A DNA stretch of 64,000 nt from Jacaranda mimosifolia (taxonomy: Eukaryota > Streptophyta > Magnoliopsida > Lamiales > Bignoniaceae). Position numbers and translations under genes: made by a program. The notes below the pieces were generated by a model. It was not told where the DNA came from and made no database searches. It saw only the letters and a program-made list of their open reading frames with translations. Shown here in pieces: positions 1-11,630 of this stretch (positions within the stretch are counted from its first letter, which is position 1; each line of letters begins with the position of its first letter). The DNA lies in NCBI GenBank assembly GCA_018894105.1, contig CM032117.1:44130501-44194500 (forward strand), given 5' to 3'.

Positions 1-789
1 AGAAAAAGAAAAAAAAAACTTGGCTTAAGCTGCCATGGCAGCCATGACAACCAGATCCAGCCAGCGGCAGCAGCCACGGTGTATAAAAAAACAAGAAAAA
101 AAACTTAATATGGGCTGCCATGACAATCAATTGCAGTGAGGAAAAGAGGGGCCATGGCTGCCGGTGGGAGGAATATATATATAACCTTTTTACTTTCCTT
201 GCGTAGTGCATCCTGTGCATGATCCTTTACATTAGGATTCTTATTTGAATTGGAAAGAAATTTAGCTTAAATTGGAAGACAAATTATCAGTGCTAGGTTG
301 GAGTTTACCCTTCTTATACGTTTCAATTTATTTGCTTTTACATGCCAAAGGCCACCGTTTATAAAAAAAAGGAAAAGAAAAAAAAACTTGGCTTAGGCTA
401 CCATGGCAGCTATGACAACCAGATCCAGCCGGCGGATGTGGCCACGGTGTATAAAAAAATGAGAAAAAAAAAACTTAATATAGGCTGCCATGACAGTCAA
501 TTGCAGGGAGGAGAAGAAGGGCCACGGCAGCCGGTGGGAGGAATATATATAATTATATATATACTGATTTTACTTTCCTTGCGTAGTGTATCCTATGCAT
601 CATCCTTTACATTAGGATTCTTATTGGAATTGGAAAGAAATTCAGCTTAAATTGGTAGACAAATTCTTAGTGCTAGGTTGGAGCTCACTCTTTTTATGCA
701 TTTCAATTTATTTGCTTTTGCATGCCAAAGGCCGCCGTGTCTAAAAAAAAGAAAAAGAAAAAAAAAACTTGGCTTAAGCTGCCATGGCA

Positions 790-3700
790 GCCATGACAAC
801 CAGATCCAGCCAGCGGCAGCAGCCACGGTGTATAAAAAAATAAGAAAAAAAACTTAATATGGGCTGCCATGACAATCAATTGCAGTGAGGAAAAGAGGGG
901 CCATGGCTGCCGGTGGGAGGAATATATATATAACCTTTTTACTTTCCTTGCGTAGTGCATCCTGTGCATGATCCTTTATATCAGGATTGTTATTTGAATT
1001 GGAAAGAAATTTAGCTTAAATTGGAAGACAAATTATCAATGCTAGGTTGGAGCTTACCCTTTTTATGCGTTTCAATTTATTTGCTTTTGCATGCCAAAGG
1101 CCGCCGTTTATAAAAAAAAGAAAAAAAAAACTTGGCTTAGGCTACCATGGCGGCTATGACAACCAGATCCAGCGGGCGGACGTGGCCACGGTGAATAAAA
1201 AAATAAGAATAAAAATAACTTAATATAGGCTGCCATGACAGTCAATTGCAGGGAGGAGAAGAGGGGCCACGGCAGCCGGTGGGAGGAATATATATAATTA
1301 TATATATAGCGATTTTGCTTTCCTTGCGTAGTATATCCTATGCATCATCATTTACATTACGATTCTTATTGGAATTGGAAAGAAATTCAGCTTAAATTGG
1401 TAGACAAATTCTTAGTGCCAGGATGGAGCTAAATCTTCTTATGCGTTTCAATTTATTTGCTTTCGCATGCCAAACACCGCTGTGTCTAAAAAAAAGAAAA
1501 AGAAAAAAAAAACTTTGCTTAGGCTGCTGTGGAAGGCATGACAACCAGATCCAGCCAGCGGCAGCAGCCACAGTGTGTAAAAAAAACTAGAAAAATAAAG
1601 TTAATATAGGTTGCCATGACAGTCAATTGCAGGGAGGAGAAAAGGGGCCATGGTAGCCGGTGGGAGGAATATATATATAACCATTTTACTTTCGTTGCGT
1701 AGTGCATCCTATGCCGGATCCTTTACACTAGGATTCTTATTTCAATTGGAAAGAAATTCAGCTTAAATTGGTAGACAAATTCTGAGTGCTAGGTTAGAGC
1801 TTACTCCTCTTATGCGTTTCAATTTATTTGCTTTCACTTGCCAAACGCCGCCGTGTCTAGAAAAAAGAAAAAGAAAAAAAAAACTTGGCTTAGGCTGTCA
1901 TGGCAGCCATGACAGCCTGATCCTGCCGTCGGTCATGGTGTACAAAAAAATAAGAAAAAAAAAACATTATATAGGCTGCCATGACAGTCAATTGCTGGGA
2001 GGAGAAGTGGGGCCATGAACCCACCGGCTGCCATGACAGTCAATTGCAGGGCGGAGAAGTGGGGCCATGGCATCCGGTGGGTGGAATATATATATATATT
2101 TATATATATATCCATTTTACTTTCCTTACGTAGTGTATCCTATGCATGATCCTTTATATTAGGATTCTTATTGGAATTGGAAAGAAATTCAGATTAAATT
2201 GGCAGACAAATTCTTAGGGCTAGATTGGAGCTCACTCTTTTCATGTGTTTCAATTTATTTGCCTTTGTATGCAAAATGACGCCGTGTTTAAAAAAAACAA
2301 AAAGAAAAAAAACTTGGCCTGCGCTGCCATGGCAGCTATGAAAACCAGATCCAGCCAGCGGCAGCGGCCACGGTGTATAAAAAAATAAGAAAAAAAATAC
2401 TTAATATAGGCTTCCATGACAATCAATTGCAGGGAGGAGAAGCGGTGCCATGGCAGCCGGTGGGAGGAATATATATATATTTATATATATCCCGATTTTA
2501 CTTTCCCTGCATAGTGTATCCGATGCGAGATCCTTTACAATAGAATTCTTATTGGAATTGGAAAGAAATTCAGCTTAAATTGGTAGACAAATTCTTAGTG
2601 CTGGGATGGAGCTTCCTCTTTTTATGCATTTCAATTTATTTGGTTTTGCATGCCAAAAACCACCGTGCCTAAAAAAAACAAAAAGAAAAAAAAACTTGGC
2701 CTAGGTTGCCATGGCAGCCATGATAACCACATCCAGCCAGCGGCAGCAGCCACGATGTATAAAAATACCAGAAAAGAAAAAAACTTAATATAGGCTGCTA
2801 TGGCAGTCAATTGCAGTGAGGAGAAGAGGGGCCACGGCAGCCGGTGGGAAGAATATATATATAACCATTTTACTTTCCTTATGTAGTGTATCCTATGCAT
2901 GATCCTTTACATTAGGATTCTTATTGGAATGGGAAAGAAATTCAATTTGAATTAGTAGACAAATTCTTAGTGCTAGGTTGAAGCTTACTCTTTTTATGCG
3001 ACTCAATTTATTTGCTTTTGCATACCAAAGGCCGCTGTGTACAAAAAAAAGAAAAGAAAAACAAAACTTGGCTTTAGCTGCCATGGCAGCCATGACAACC
3101 AGATCTAGCCAGTGGCAGCGGCAACGGCGTATAAAAAAAGTAGACAAAAAATACTTAATACAGGCTGCCATGACAATCAATTGTACTGAGGAGAAGAGGG
3201 GCCATGGCAGCCAATGGGAGGAATATATATATATATATATGACCTTTTTACTTTTCTTGCATAGTGCATCCTATGCATGATCCTTTACATCATGATTCTT
3301 ATTTGAATTGGAAAGAAATTTAGCTTAAATTGGAAGACAAATTATAGTGCTAGGTTGGAGCTTACCCTTTTAAAGCATTTCAATTTATTTTCTTTTGCAT
3401 GCCAAAGGCCGCCGTTTATAAAAAAAAGGAAAAGGAAAAAAACTTGGCTCAGGCTACCGTGGCAGCTATGACAACCAGATCCAGCCGGCGGACGTGGCCA
3501 CGGTGTATAAAAAAATAAGAAAAAAAAAACTTAATATAGGCTGCCATGATAGTCAATTGCAGGGAGGAGAAGAGGGGCCACGGCAGCCGGTGGGAGGAAT
3601 ATATATAATTATATATACACCGATTTTACTTTCCTTGCATAGTGTATCCTATGCATGATCCTTTACATTAGGATTCTTATTGGAATTGGAAAGAAATTCA

Positions 3701-4588
3701 ACTTAAATTGGTAGAAAAATTCTTAGTGCTAGGATAGAGCTTACTCTTCTTATGCGTTTCAATTTATTTGCTTTCGCATGCCAAACACCGTCGTGTCTAA
3801 AAAAAAGAAAAAGAAAAAAAAACCTTGGCTTAGGCTGCTGTGGAAGCCATGACAACCAGATCCAGCCAGCGGCAGCAGCCACAGTGTGTAAAAAAACAAG
3901 AAAAAGAAAGTTAATACAGGCTGCCATGACAGTCAATTGCAGGGATGAGAAATGGGCCATGGTAGCCGGTGGGAGGAATACATATATATATAACCATTTT
4001 ACTTTCCTTGCGTAGTGCATCCTATGTAGGATCCTTTACACTAGGATTCTAATTTCAATTGGAAAGAAATTCAGCTTAAATTGGTAGACAAATTCTAAGT
4101 GCTAGGTTGGAGCTTACCCTTTTCATGCGTTTCAATTTATTTGCTTTTGCATTCCAAAGGCCACCGTGTAAAAAAAAGAGAAAAAATAAACTTAGCTTAG
4201 GCTGCCATGGCAGCCATGACAACCTGATCCAGCCATCGGTCACGTTGTATAAAAAAATAAGAAAAAAAAATCTTAATATAGGCTGCCATGATAGTCAATT
4301 ACAGGGAGGAGACGTTGGGCCATGGCATCCGGTGGGTGGAATATATATATATTTATATATATAACCATTTTACTTTCCTTGCGTAGTGTATCCTATGCAT
4401 GATCCTTTACATTAGCATTCTTATTGGAATTGCAAAGAAATTCAGATTAAATTGGTAGACAAATTCTTAGTGCTAGGTTGGAGCTGACTCTTTTCATGCG
4501 TTTCCATTTATTTGCCTTTGTATGCCAAATGCCGCCGTGTCTAAAAAAAGAAAAAGAAAAAAAAAACTTGGCTTTGGCTACCATGGCA
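790..4588. repeat. 10-monomer higher-order repeat, copy 1 (3,799 bp)
   Basis: Ten consecutive monomers are repeated in the same order 3,799 bp downstream. Matching landmarks include the monomer starts 1041/4840, 1788/5587, 2219/6018, 2600/6399, 2972/6771 and 3349/7148. Reading the two copies side by side I noted only about eight substitutions over roughly 2.5 kb (for example GCTAAATC versus GCTAACTC near 1,433/5,232, and GGAAGGCATG versus GGAAGCCATG near 1,533/5,332). Identity is above 99 percent, so this is a recent tandem duplication. The outer breakpoints lie in sequence shared by many monomers and cannot be fixed to the base. Confidence 0.9.
1974..2081. repeat. 52-bp internal tandem duplication in a long monomer
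   Basis: The segment starting GGCTGCCATGACAGTCAATT is present twice, at 1,974-2,025 and 2,026-2,081. This lengthens the monomer that starts at 1,788 to 431 bp. The same duplication is carried by the 10-mer copy (about 5,773-5,880), so it predates the block duplication and can serve as a marker of it. Confidence 0.88.
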
Positions 4589-7500
4589 GCCATGACAACC
4601 AGATCCAGCCAGCGGCAGCAGCCACGGTGTATAAAAAAATAAGAAAAAAAACTTAATATGGGCTGCCATGACAATCAATTGCAGTGAGGAAAAGAGGGGC
4701 CATGGCTGCCGGTGGGAGGAATATATATATAACCTTTTTACTTTCCTTGCGTAGTGCATCCTGTGCATGATCCTTTATATCAGGATTGTTATTTGAATTG
4801 GAAAGAAATTTAGCTTAAATTGGAAGACAAATTATCAATGCTAGGTTGGAGCTTACCCTTTTTATGCGTTTCAATTTATTTGCTTTTGCATGCCAAAGGC
4901 CGCCGTTTATAAAAAAAAGAAAAAAAAAACTTGGCTTAGGCTACCATGGCGGCTATGACAACCAGATCCAGCGGGCGGACGTGGCCACGGTGAATAAAAA
5001 AATAAGAATAAAAATAACTTAATATAGGCTGCCATGACAGTCAATTGCAGGGAGGAGAAGAGGGGCCACGGCAGCCGGTGGGAGGAATATATATAATTAT
5101 ATATATAGCGATTTTGCTTTCCTTGCGTAGTATATCCTATGCATCATCATTTACATTACGATTCTTATTGGAATTGGAAAGAAATTCAGCTTAAATTGGT
5201 AGACAAATTCTTAGTGCCAGGATGGAGCTAACTCTTCTTATGCGTTTCAATTTATTTGCTTTCGCATGCCAAACACCGCAGTGTCTAAAAAAAAGAAAAA
5301 GAAAAAAAAAACTTTGCTTAGGCTGCTGTGGAAGCCATGACAACCAGATCCAGCCAGCGGCAGCAGCCACAGTGTGTAAAAAAAACTAGAAAAATAAAGT
5401 TAATATAGGTTGCCATGACAGTCAATTGCAGGGAGGAGAAAAGGGGCCATGGTAGCCGGTGGGAGGAATATATATATAACCATTTTACTTTCGTTGCGTA
5501 GTGCATCCTATGCCGGATCCTTTACACTAGGATTCTTATTTCAATTGGAAAGAAATTCAGCTTAAATTGGTAGACAAATTCTGAGTGCTAGGTTAGAGCT
5601 TACTCCTCTTATGCGTTTCAATTTATTTGCTTTCACTTGCCAAACGCCGCCGTGTCTAGAAAAAAGAAAAAGAAAAAAAAAACTTGGCTTAGGCTGTCAT
5701 GGCAGCCATGACAGCCTGATCCTGCCGTCGGTCATGGTGTACAAAACAATAAGAAAAAAAAAACATTATATAGGCTGCCATGACAGTCAATTGCTGGGAG
5801 GAGAAGTGGGGCCATGAACCCACCGGCTGCCATGACAGTCAATTGCAGGGCGGAGAAGTGGGGCCATGGCATCCGGTGGGTGGAATATATATATATATTT
5901 ATATATATACCCATTTTACTTTCCTTACGTAGTGTATCCTATGCATGATCCTTTATATTAGGATTCTTATTGGAATTGGAAAGAAATTCAGATTAAATTG
6001 GCAGACAAATTCTTAGGGCTAGGTTGGAGCTCACTCTTTTCATGTGTTTCAATTTATTTGCCTTTGTATGCAAAATGACGCCGTGTTTAAAAAAAACAAA
6101 AAGAAAAAAAACTTGGCCTGCGCTGCCATGGCAGCTATGAAAACCAGATCCAGCCAGCGGCAGCGGCCACGGTGTATAAAAAAATAAGAAAAAAAATACT
6201 TAATATAGGCTTCCATGACAATCAATTGCAGGGAGGAGAAGCGGTGCCATGGCAGCCGGTGGGAGGAATATATATATATTTATATATATCCCGATTTTAC
6301 TTTCCCTGCATAGTGTATCCGATGCGAGATCCTTTACAATAGAATTCTTATTGGAATTGGAAAGAAATTCAGCTTAAATTGGTAGACAAATTCTTAGTGC
6401 TGGGATGGAGCTTCCTCTTTTTATGCATTTCAATTTATTTGGTTTTGCATGCCAAAAACCACCGTGCCTAAAAAAAACAAAAAGAAAAAAAAACTTGGCC
6501 TAGGTTGCCATGGCAGCCATGACAACCACATCCAGCCAGCGGCAGCAGCCACGATGTATAAAAATACCAGAAAAGAAAAAAACTTAATATAGGCTGCTAT
6601 GGCAGTCAATTGCAGTGAGGAGAAGAGGGGCCACGGCAGCCGGTGGGAAGAATATATATATAACCATTTTACTTTCCTTATGTAGTGTATCCTATGCATG
6701 ATCCTTTACATTAGGATTCTTATTGGAATGGGAAAGAAATTCAATTTGAATTAGTAGACAAATTCTTAGTGCTAGGTTGGAGCTTACTCTTTTTATGCGA
6801 CTCAATTTATTTGCTTTTGCATACCAAAGGCCGCTGTGTACAAAAAAAAGAAAAGAAAAACAAAACTTGGCTTTAGCTGCCATGGCAGCCATGACAACCA
6901 GATCTAGCCAGTGGCAGCGGCAACGGCGTATAAAAAAAGTAGACAAAAAATACTTAATACAGGCTGCCATGACAATCAATTGTACTGAGGAGAAGAGGGG
7001 CCATGGCAGCCAATGGGAGGAATATATATATATATATATGACCTTTTTACTTTTCTTGCATAGTGCATCCTATGCATGATCCTTTACATCATGATTCTTA
7101 TTTGAATTGGAAAGAAATTTAGCTTAAATTGGAAGACAAATTATAGTGCTAGGTTGGAGCTTACCCTTTTAAAGCATTTCAATTTATTTTCTTTTGCATG
7201 CCAAAGGCCGCCGTTTATAAAAAAAAGGAAAAGGAAAAAAACTTGGCTCAGGCTGCTGTGGAAGCTATGACAACCAGATCCAGCCAGCGACAGCAGCCAC
7301 AGTGTGTAAAAAAACAAGAAAAAGAAAGTTAATACAGGCTGCCATGACAGTCAATTGCAGGGATGAGAAATGGGCCATGGTAGCCGGTGGGAGGAATACA
7401 TATATATATAACCATTTTACTTTCCTTGCGTAGTGCATCCTATGTAGGATCCTTTACACTAGGATTCTAATTTCAATTGGAAAGAAATTCAGCTTAAATT

Positions 7501-8008
7501 GGTAGACAAATTCTAAGTGCTAGGTTGGAGCTTACCCTTTTCATGCGTTTCAATTTATTTGCTTTTGCATTCCAAAGGCCACCGTGTAAAAAAAAAGAGA
7601 AAAAATAAACTTAGCTTAGGCTGCCATGGCAGCCATGACAACCTGATCCAGCCATCGGTCACGTTGTATAAAAAAATAAGAAAAAAAAATCTTAATATAG
7701 GCTGCCATGATAGTCAATTACAGGGAGGAGACGTTTGGCCATGGCATCCGGTGGGTGGAATATATATATATATTTATATATATAACCATTTTACTTTCCT
7801 TGCGTAGTGTATCCTATGCATGATCCTTTACATTAGCATTCTTATTGGAATTGCAAAGAAATTCAGATTAAATTGGTAGACAAATTCTTAGTGCTAGGTT
7901 GGAGCTGACTCTTTTCATGCGTTTCCATTTATTTGCCTTTGTATGCCAAATGCCGCCGTGTCTAAAAAAAGAAAAAGAAAAAAAAAACTTGGCTTTGGCT
8001 ACCATGGC
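4589..8008. repeat. Higher-order repeat, copy 2, lacking one monomer
   Basis: Near-identical second copy of the 10-mer block. Up to about 7,250 the offset to copy 1 is 3,799 bp; from there to about 8,010 it falls to about 3,418 bp (for example 4,101 pairs with 7,519). The missing 381 bp is one monomer. After about 8,030 the sequence departs from copy 1. Confidence 0.9.
7148..7518. repeat. Hybrid monomer marking a one-unit deletion
   Basis: The first part of this monomer matches the copy-1 monomer starting at 3,349 (CCGTTTATAAAAAAAAGG, then AAAAGG and CTTGGCTCAGG). From about 7,252 it matches the next monomer, starting at 3,728 (GGCTGCTGTGGAAGC and the following GTGTGTAAAAAAAC). The switch falls in the shared CTTGGCT-AGGCT segment. 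This is the product expected of an unequal crossover or replication slip that removed exactly one unit in register. Confidence 0.88.
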
Positions 8009-8509
8009 AGCCATGACAACCAGATCCAGCCAGCGGCAACGGCCATGGTGTATAAAAAAATAAGAAAAAAGAAACTCAATATAGGCTTCCATGACAGTCA
8101 ATTGCAGGGAGGACGAGCAGTGCCATGGCAGCCGGTGGGAGGAATATATATATTTTTATTTATATCCCCATTTTACTTTCCCTGCATAGTGTATCCGATG
8201 CAAGATCCTTTACATTAGAATTCTTATTGGAATTGGAAAGAAATTCAGCTTAAATTGGTAGACAAATTCTTAGTGCTGGGTTGGAGCCTCCTCTTTTTAT
8301 GCAATTCAATTTATTTGGTTTTACATTCCAAACACTGTCGTGTCTAAAAAAAAGAAAAAGAAAAAAAAACTTGGCTTAGGCTGCTGTGGAAGCCATGAGA
8401 ACCAGATCCAGCCAGCGGCAGCAGCCACAGTGTGTAAAAAAATGAGAAAAAGAAAGTTAATATAGGCTGCCAAGACAGTCAATTGCAGGGAGGACAAAAT
8501 GGGCCATGG

Positions 8510-8550
8510 TAGCCAGTGGGAGCAATATATTCGTTGTCTAGTGCATCCTA
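8510..8550. repeat. Short internal deletion in a monomer
   Basis: The usual (TA)n-ACCATTTTACTTTCCTTGCG segment is reduced here to AGCAATATATTCGTTGTCTAG. About 30 bp covering most of the AT run and the conserved TTTTACTTT block are lost. The monomer spacing is correspondingly short (8,275 to 8,627). Confidence 0.7.
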
Positions 8551-9744
8551 TGCATGATCCTTTGCACTATGATTCTTATTTCAATTGGAAAGAAATTCAG
8601 CTTAAATTGGTAGACAAATTCTGAGTGCTCGGTTGGAGCTTACCCTTTTCATGCGTTTCAATTTATTTGCATTTGCATGCCAAAGGCCACACTGTAAAAA
8701 AAAGAAAAAAAAAACTTGGCTTAGCTTGCCATGGAAGCCATGACAACCTGATCCAGCCAGTGGTCACGATGTATAAAAAAATAAGAAAAAAAAACTTAAT
8801 ATAGGCTGGCATGGCAGTTAATTGCATTGAGGAGAAAAGGGGCCACGACAGCCGGTGGGAGGATTATATATATATATAATCGTTTTACTTTCCTTGCATA
8901 GTGTATCATATGCATGATCCTTTACATTAGGATTCTTCTTAGAATTGGAAAGAAATTCAGATTAAATTGGTGGGCAAATTCTTAGTGCTAGGTTGGAGCT
9001 CACTCTTTTCATGCGTTTCAATTTATTTGCCTTTGCATTCCAAACGCCGCCGCGTCTAAAAAACAGAAAAAGAAAAAAAAACTTGGCTTAGGCTGCCATG
9101 GAAGCCATGACAACCAGATCCAGCCAGCGGCAGCCGCCACGGTGTATAAAAAAATAAGAAAAAAAAACTTAATATAGGCTGCCATGACTGTCAATTGCAG
9201 CGAGGAGAAGTGGTGCCATGGCAGCCAGTGGGAGGAATATATATATATATATATATAACCATTTTAGTTTCCTTGCGTAGTGCATCCTATGCATGATCCT
9301 TTACATTAGGATTCTTATTGGAATTGGATAGAAATTCAGGTTAAATTAGTAGGCAAATTCTGAGTGCTCGGTTGGAGCTTACCCTTTTCATGCGTTTCAA
9401 TTTATTTGCTTTTGAATGCCAAAGGCCGTCGTGTCTAAAAAAATCAAAAAGAAAAAAAAACTTGGCCTAGGTTGCCATGGCAGCCATGACAACCACATCC
9501 AGCCAGCAGCAGTAACCACGGTGTATAAAAAAACCAGAAAAGTGAAAAACTTAATATAGGGTGGTACGGCAGTCAATTGCAGTGAGGAGAAGAGGGGCCA
9601 CGGCAGCCGGTGGGAGGAATATATATATATATATAACCATTTTACTTTCATTGCGTAGTGTATCCTATGCATGATACTTTACCTTAGGATTCTTATTAGA
9701 ATTTGAAAGAAATTCAACTTAAATTGGTAGATAAATTCTTAGTG

Positions 9745-10860
9745 CCAGGTTGGAGCTTACACTTTTTATGCAATTCAATTTATTTGCTTTTGCATGCCTA
9801 AAGCCGCCGTGTACAAAAAATGAAAAACAAAAAAGAAACTTGGCTTAAGCTGCCATGGCAGCCGTAACAACCAGATCAAGCCAGCGGTAGCGGCCACGGC
9901 GTATAAAAAAACTAGAAAAAAAAAATTAATACAGGCTGCCATGACAACCAATTGCAGTGAGGGGAAGAGCGGCCATGGCAGCCGGTGGGAGGAATATATA
10001 TATATATATATATAACCTTTTTACTTTCCTTGCATAGTGCATCCTATGCATAATCCTTTACATCAGGATTCTTATTTGAATTGGAAAGAAATTTAGCTTA
10101 AATTGGAAGACAAATTATCAGTGCTAGGTTGGACCTTACCCTTTTTATGCGTTTCAATTTATTTGCTTTTGCATGCCAAAGGCCGCCATTTATAAAAAAA
10201 TGGAAAAGAAAGAAAAACTTGGCTTAGGCTACCATGGTAGCTATGACAACCAGATCCAGCCGGCAGACGTGGCCACGGTGCATAAAAAATAAGAAAACAA
10301 AAACTTAATATGGGCTGCCATGACAGTCAATTGCAGGGAGGAGAAGAGTGGCCACGGCAGCCGGTGGGAGGAATATATATATAAATATAACCATTTTACT
10401 TTCATTGCGTAGTGTATTCTATGCATGATACTTTACCTTAGGATTCTAATTAGAATTTGAAAGAAATTCAACTTAAATTGGTAGACAAATTCTTAGAGCT
10501 AGGTTGGAGCTTACTTTTTTTATGCGATTCAATTTATTTTCTTTTGCATGCCAAAGGCCGCCGTGTACAAAAAACAGAAAAAGAAAAAAAAAATTTGGCT
10601 TAAGCTGCCATGGCAGCCAAGACAACCAGATCTAGCCAGCGGCAACGGCCACAGCGTATAAAAAATCTAGAAAAAAAAAAAACTTAATACAGGCTGCCAT
10701 GACAATCAATTGCAGTGAGAAGAAGAGGGGCCACGGCAGCCGGTAGGAGGAATATATATATATATATATAACCTTTTTTACTTTTCTTGCGTAGTGCATC
10801 CTACGCACGATCCTTTACATCAGGATTCTTATTTGAATTGGAAAGAAATTTAGCTTAAAT
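9745..10860. repeat. Three-monomer block repeated ~6.47 kb downstream, copy 1
   Basis: Three consecutive monomers, including one with the variant GTTGGACCTTACCC and one with GTGTACAAAAAACAG, recur in the same order at about 16,221-17,340. Both copies share the rare GTGAGAAGAAGAGGGGCCA and CCGGTAGGAGG variants (10,702 and 17,181). The offset is about 6,475 bp. Confidence 0.75.
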
Positions 10861-11630
10861 TGGAAGACAAATTCTTAGTGCTAGGATGGAGCTTACTCTT
10901 CTTATGCGTTTCAATTTATTTGCTTTCGCATGCCAAACGCCGCCATGTCTAAAAAAAAGAAAAAAAAAAACTTGGCTTAGGCTACTGTGGAAGTCATGAC
11001 AACCAGATCTAGCTTGCGGCAGTAGCCACAGTGTGTAAAAAAACAAGAAAAAGAAAGTTAATATTGGCTGCCATGACAGTCAATTGCAGGGAGGAGAAGA
11101 GGGGCCATGGCAGCCGGTGGGAGGAATATATATATATATATATAACCATTTTACTTTCCTTGCGTAGTGCATCCTATGCATGATCCTTTACATTAGGATT
11201 CTTATTAGAATTGGATAGAAATTCAGGTTAAATTGGTAGACAAATTCTGAGTGCTCGGTTGGAGCTTACCCTTTTCATGCGTTTCAATCTATTTGCTTTT
11301 GCATGCCGAACGCCGCCGTGTCTTAAAAAAAAAAAAAAAAAACTTGGCTTAGGCTGCTGTGGAAGCCATGAAAACCAGATCCAACTAGCGGCAGCGGCCA
11401 CGGTGTATAAAAAAATAAGAAAAAAAAAACTTAATATAGGCTGCCATGACAGACAATTGCAGGGATGAGAAGTGGTGCCATGGCAACTGGTGGGAGGAAT
11501 ATATATATATTTATATATATACCCATCTTACATACCCTGCGTAGTGTATCCGATGCAAGATCCTTTACATTAGGATTATTATTGGAATTGGAAAGAAATT
11601 CAGCTTAAATTGGTAGACAAATTCTTAGTG

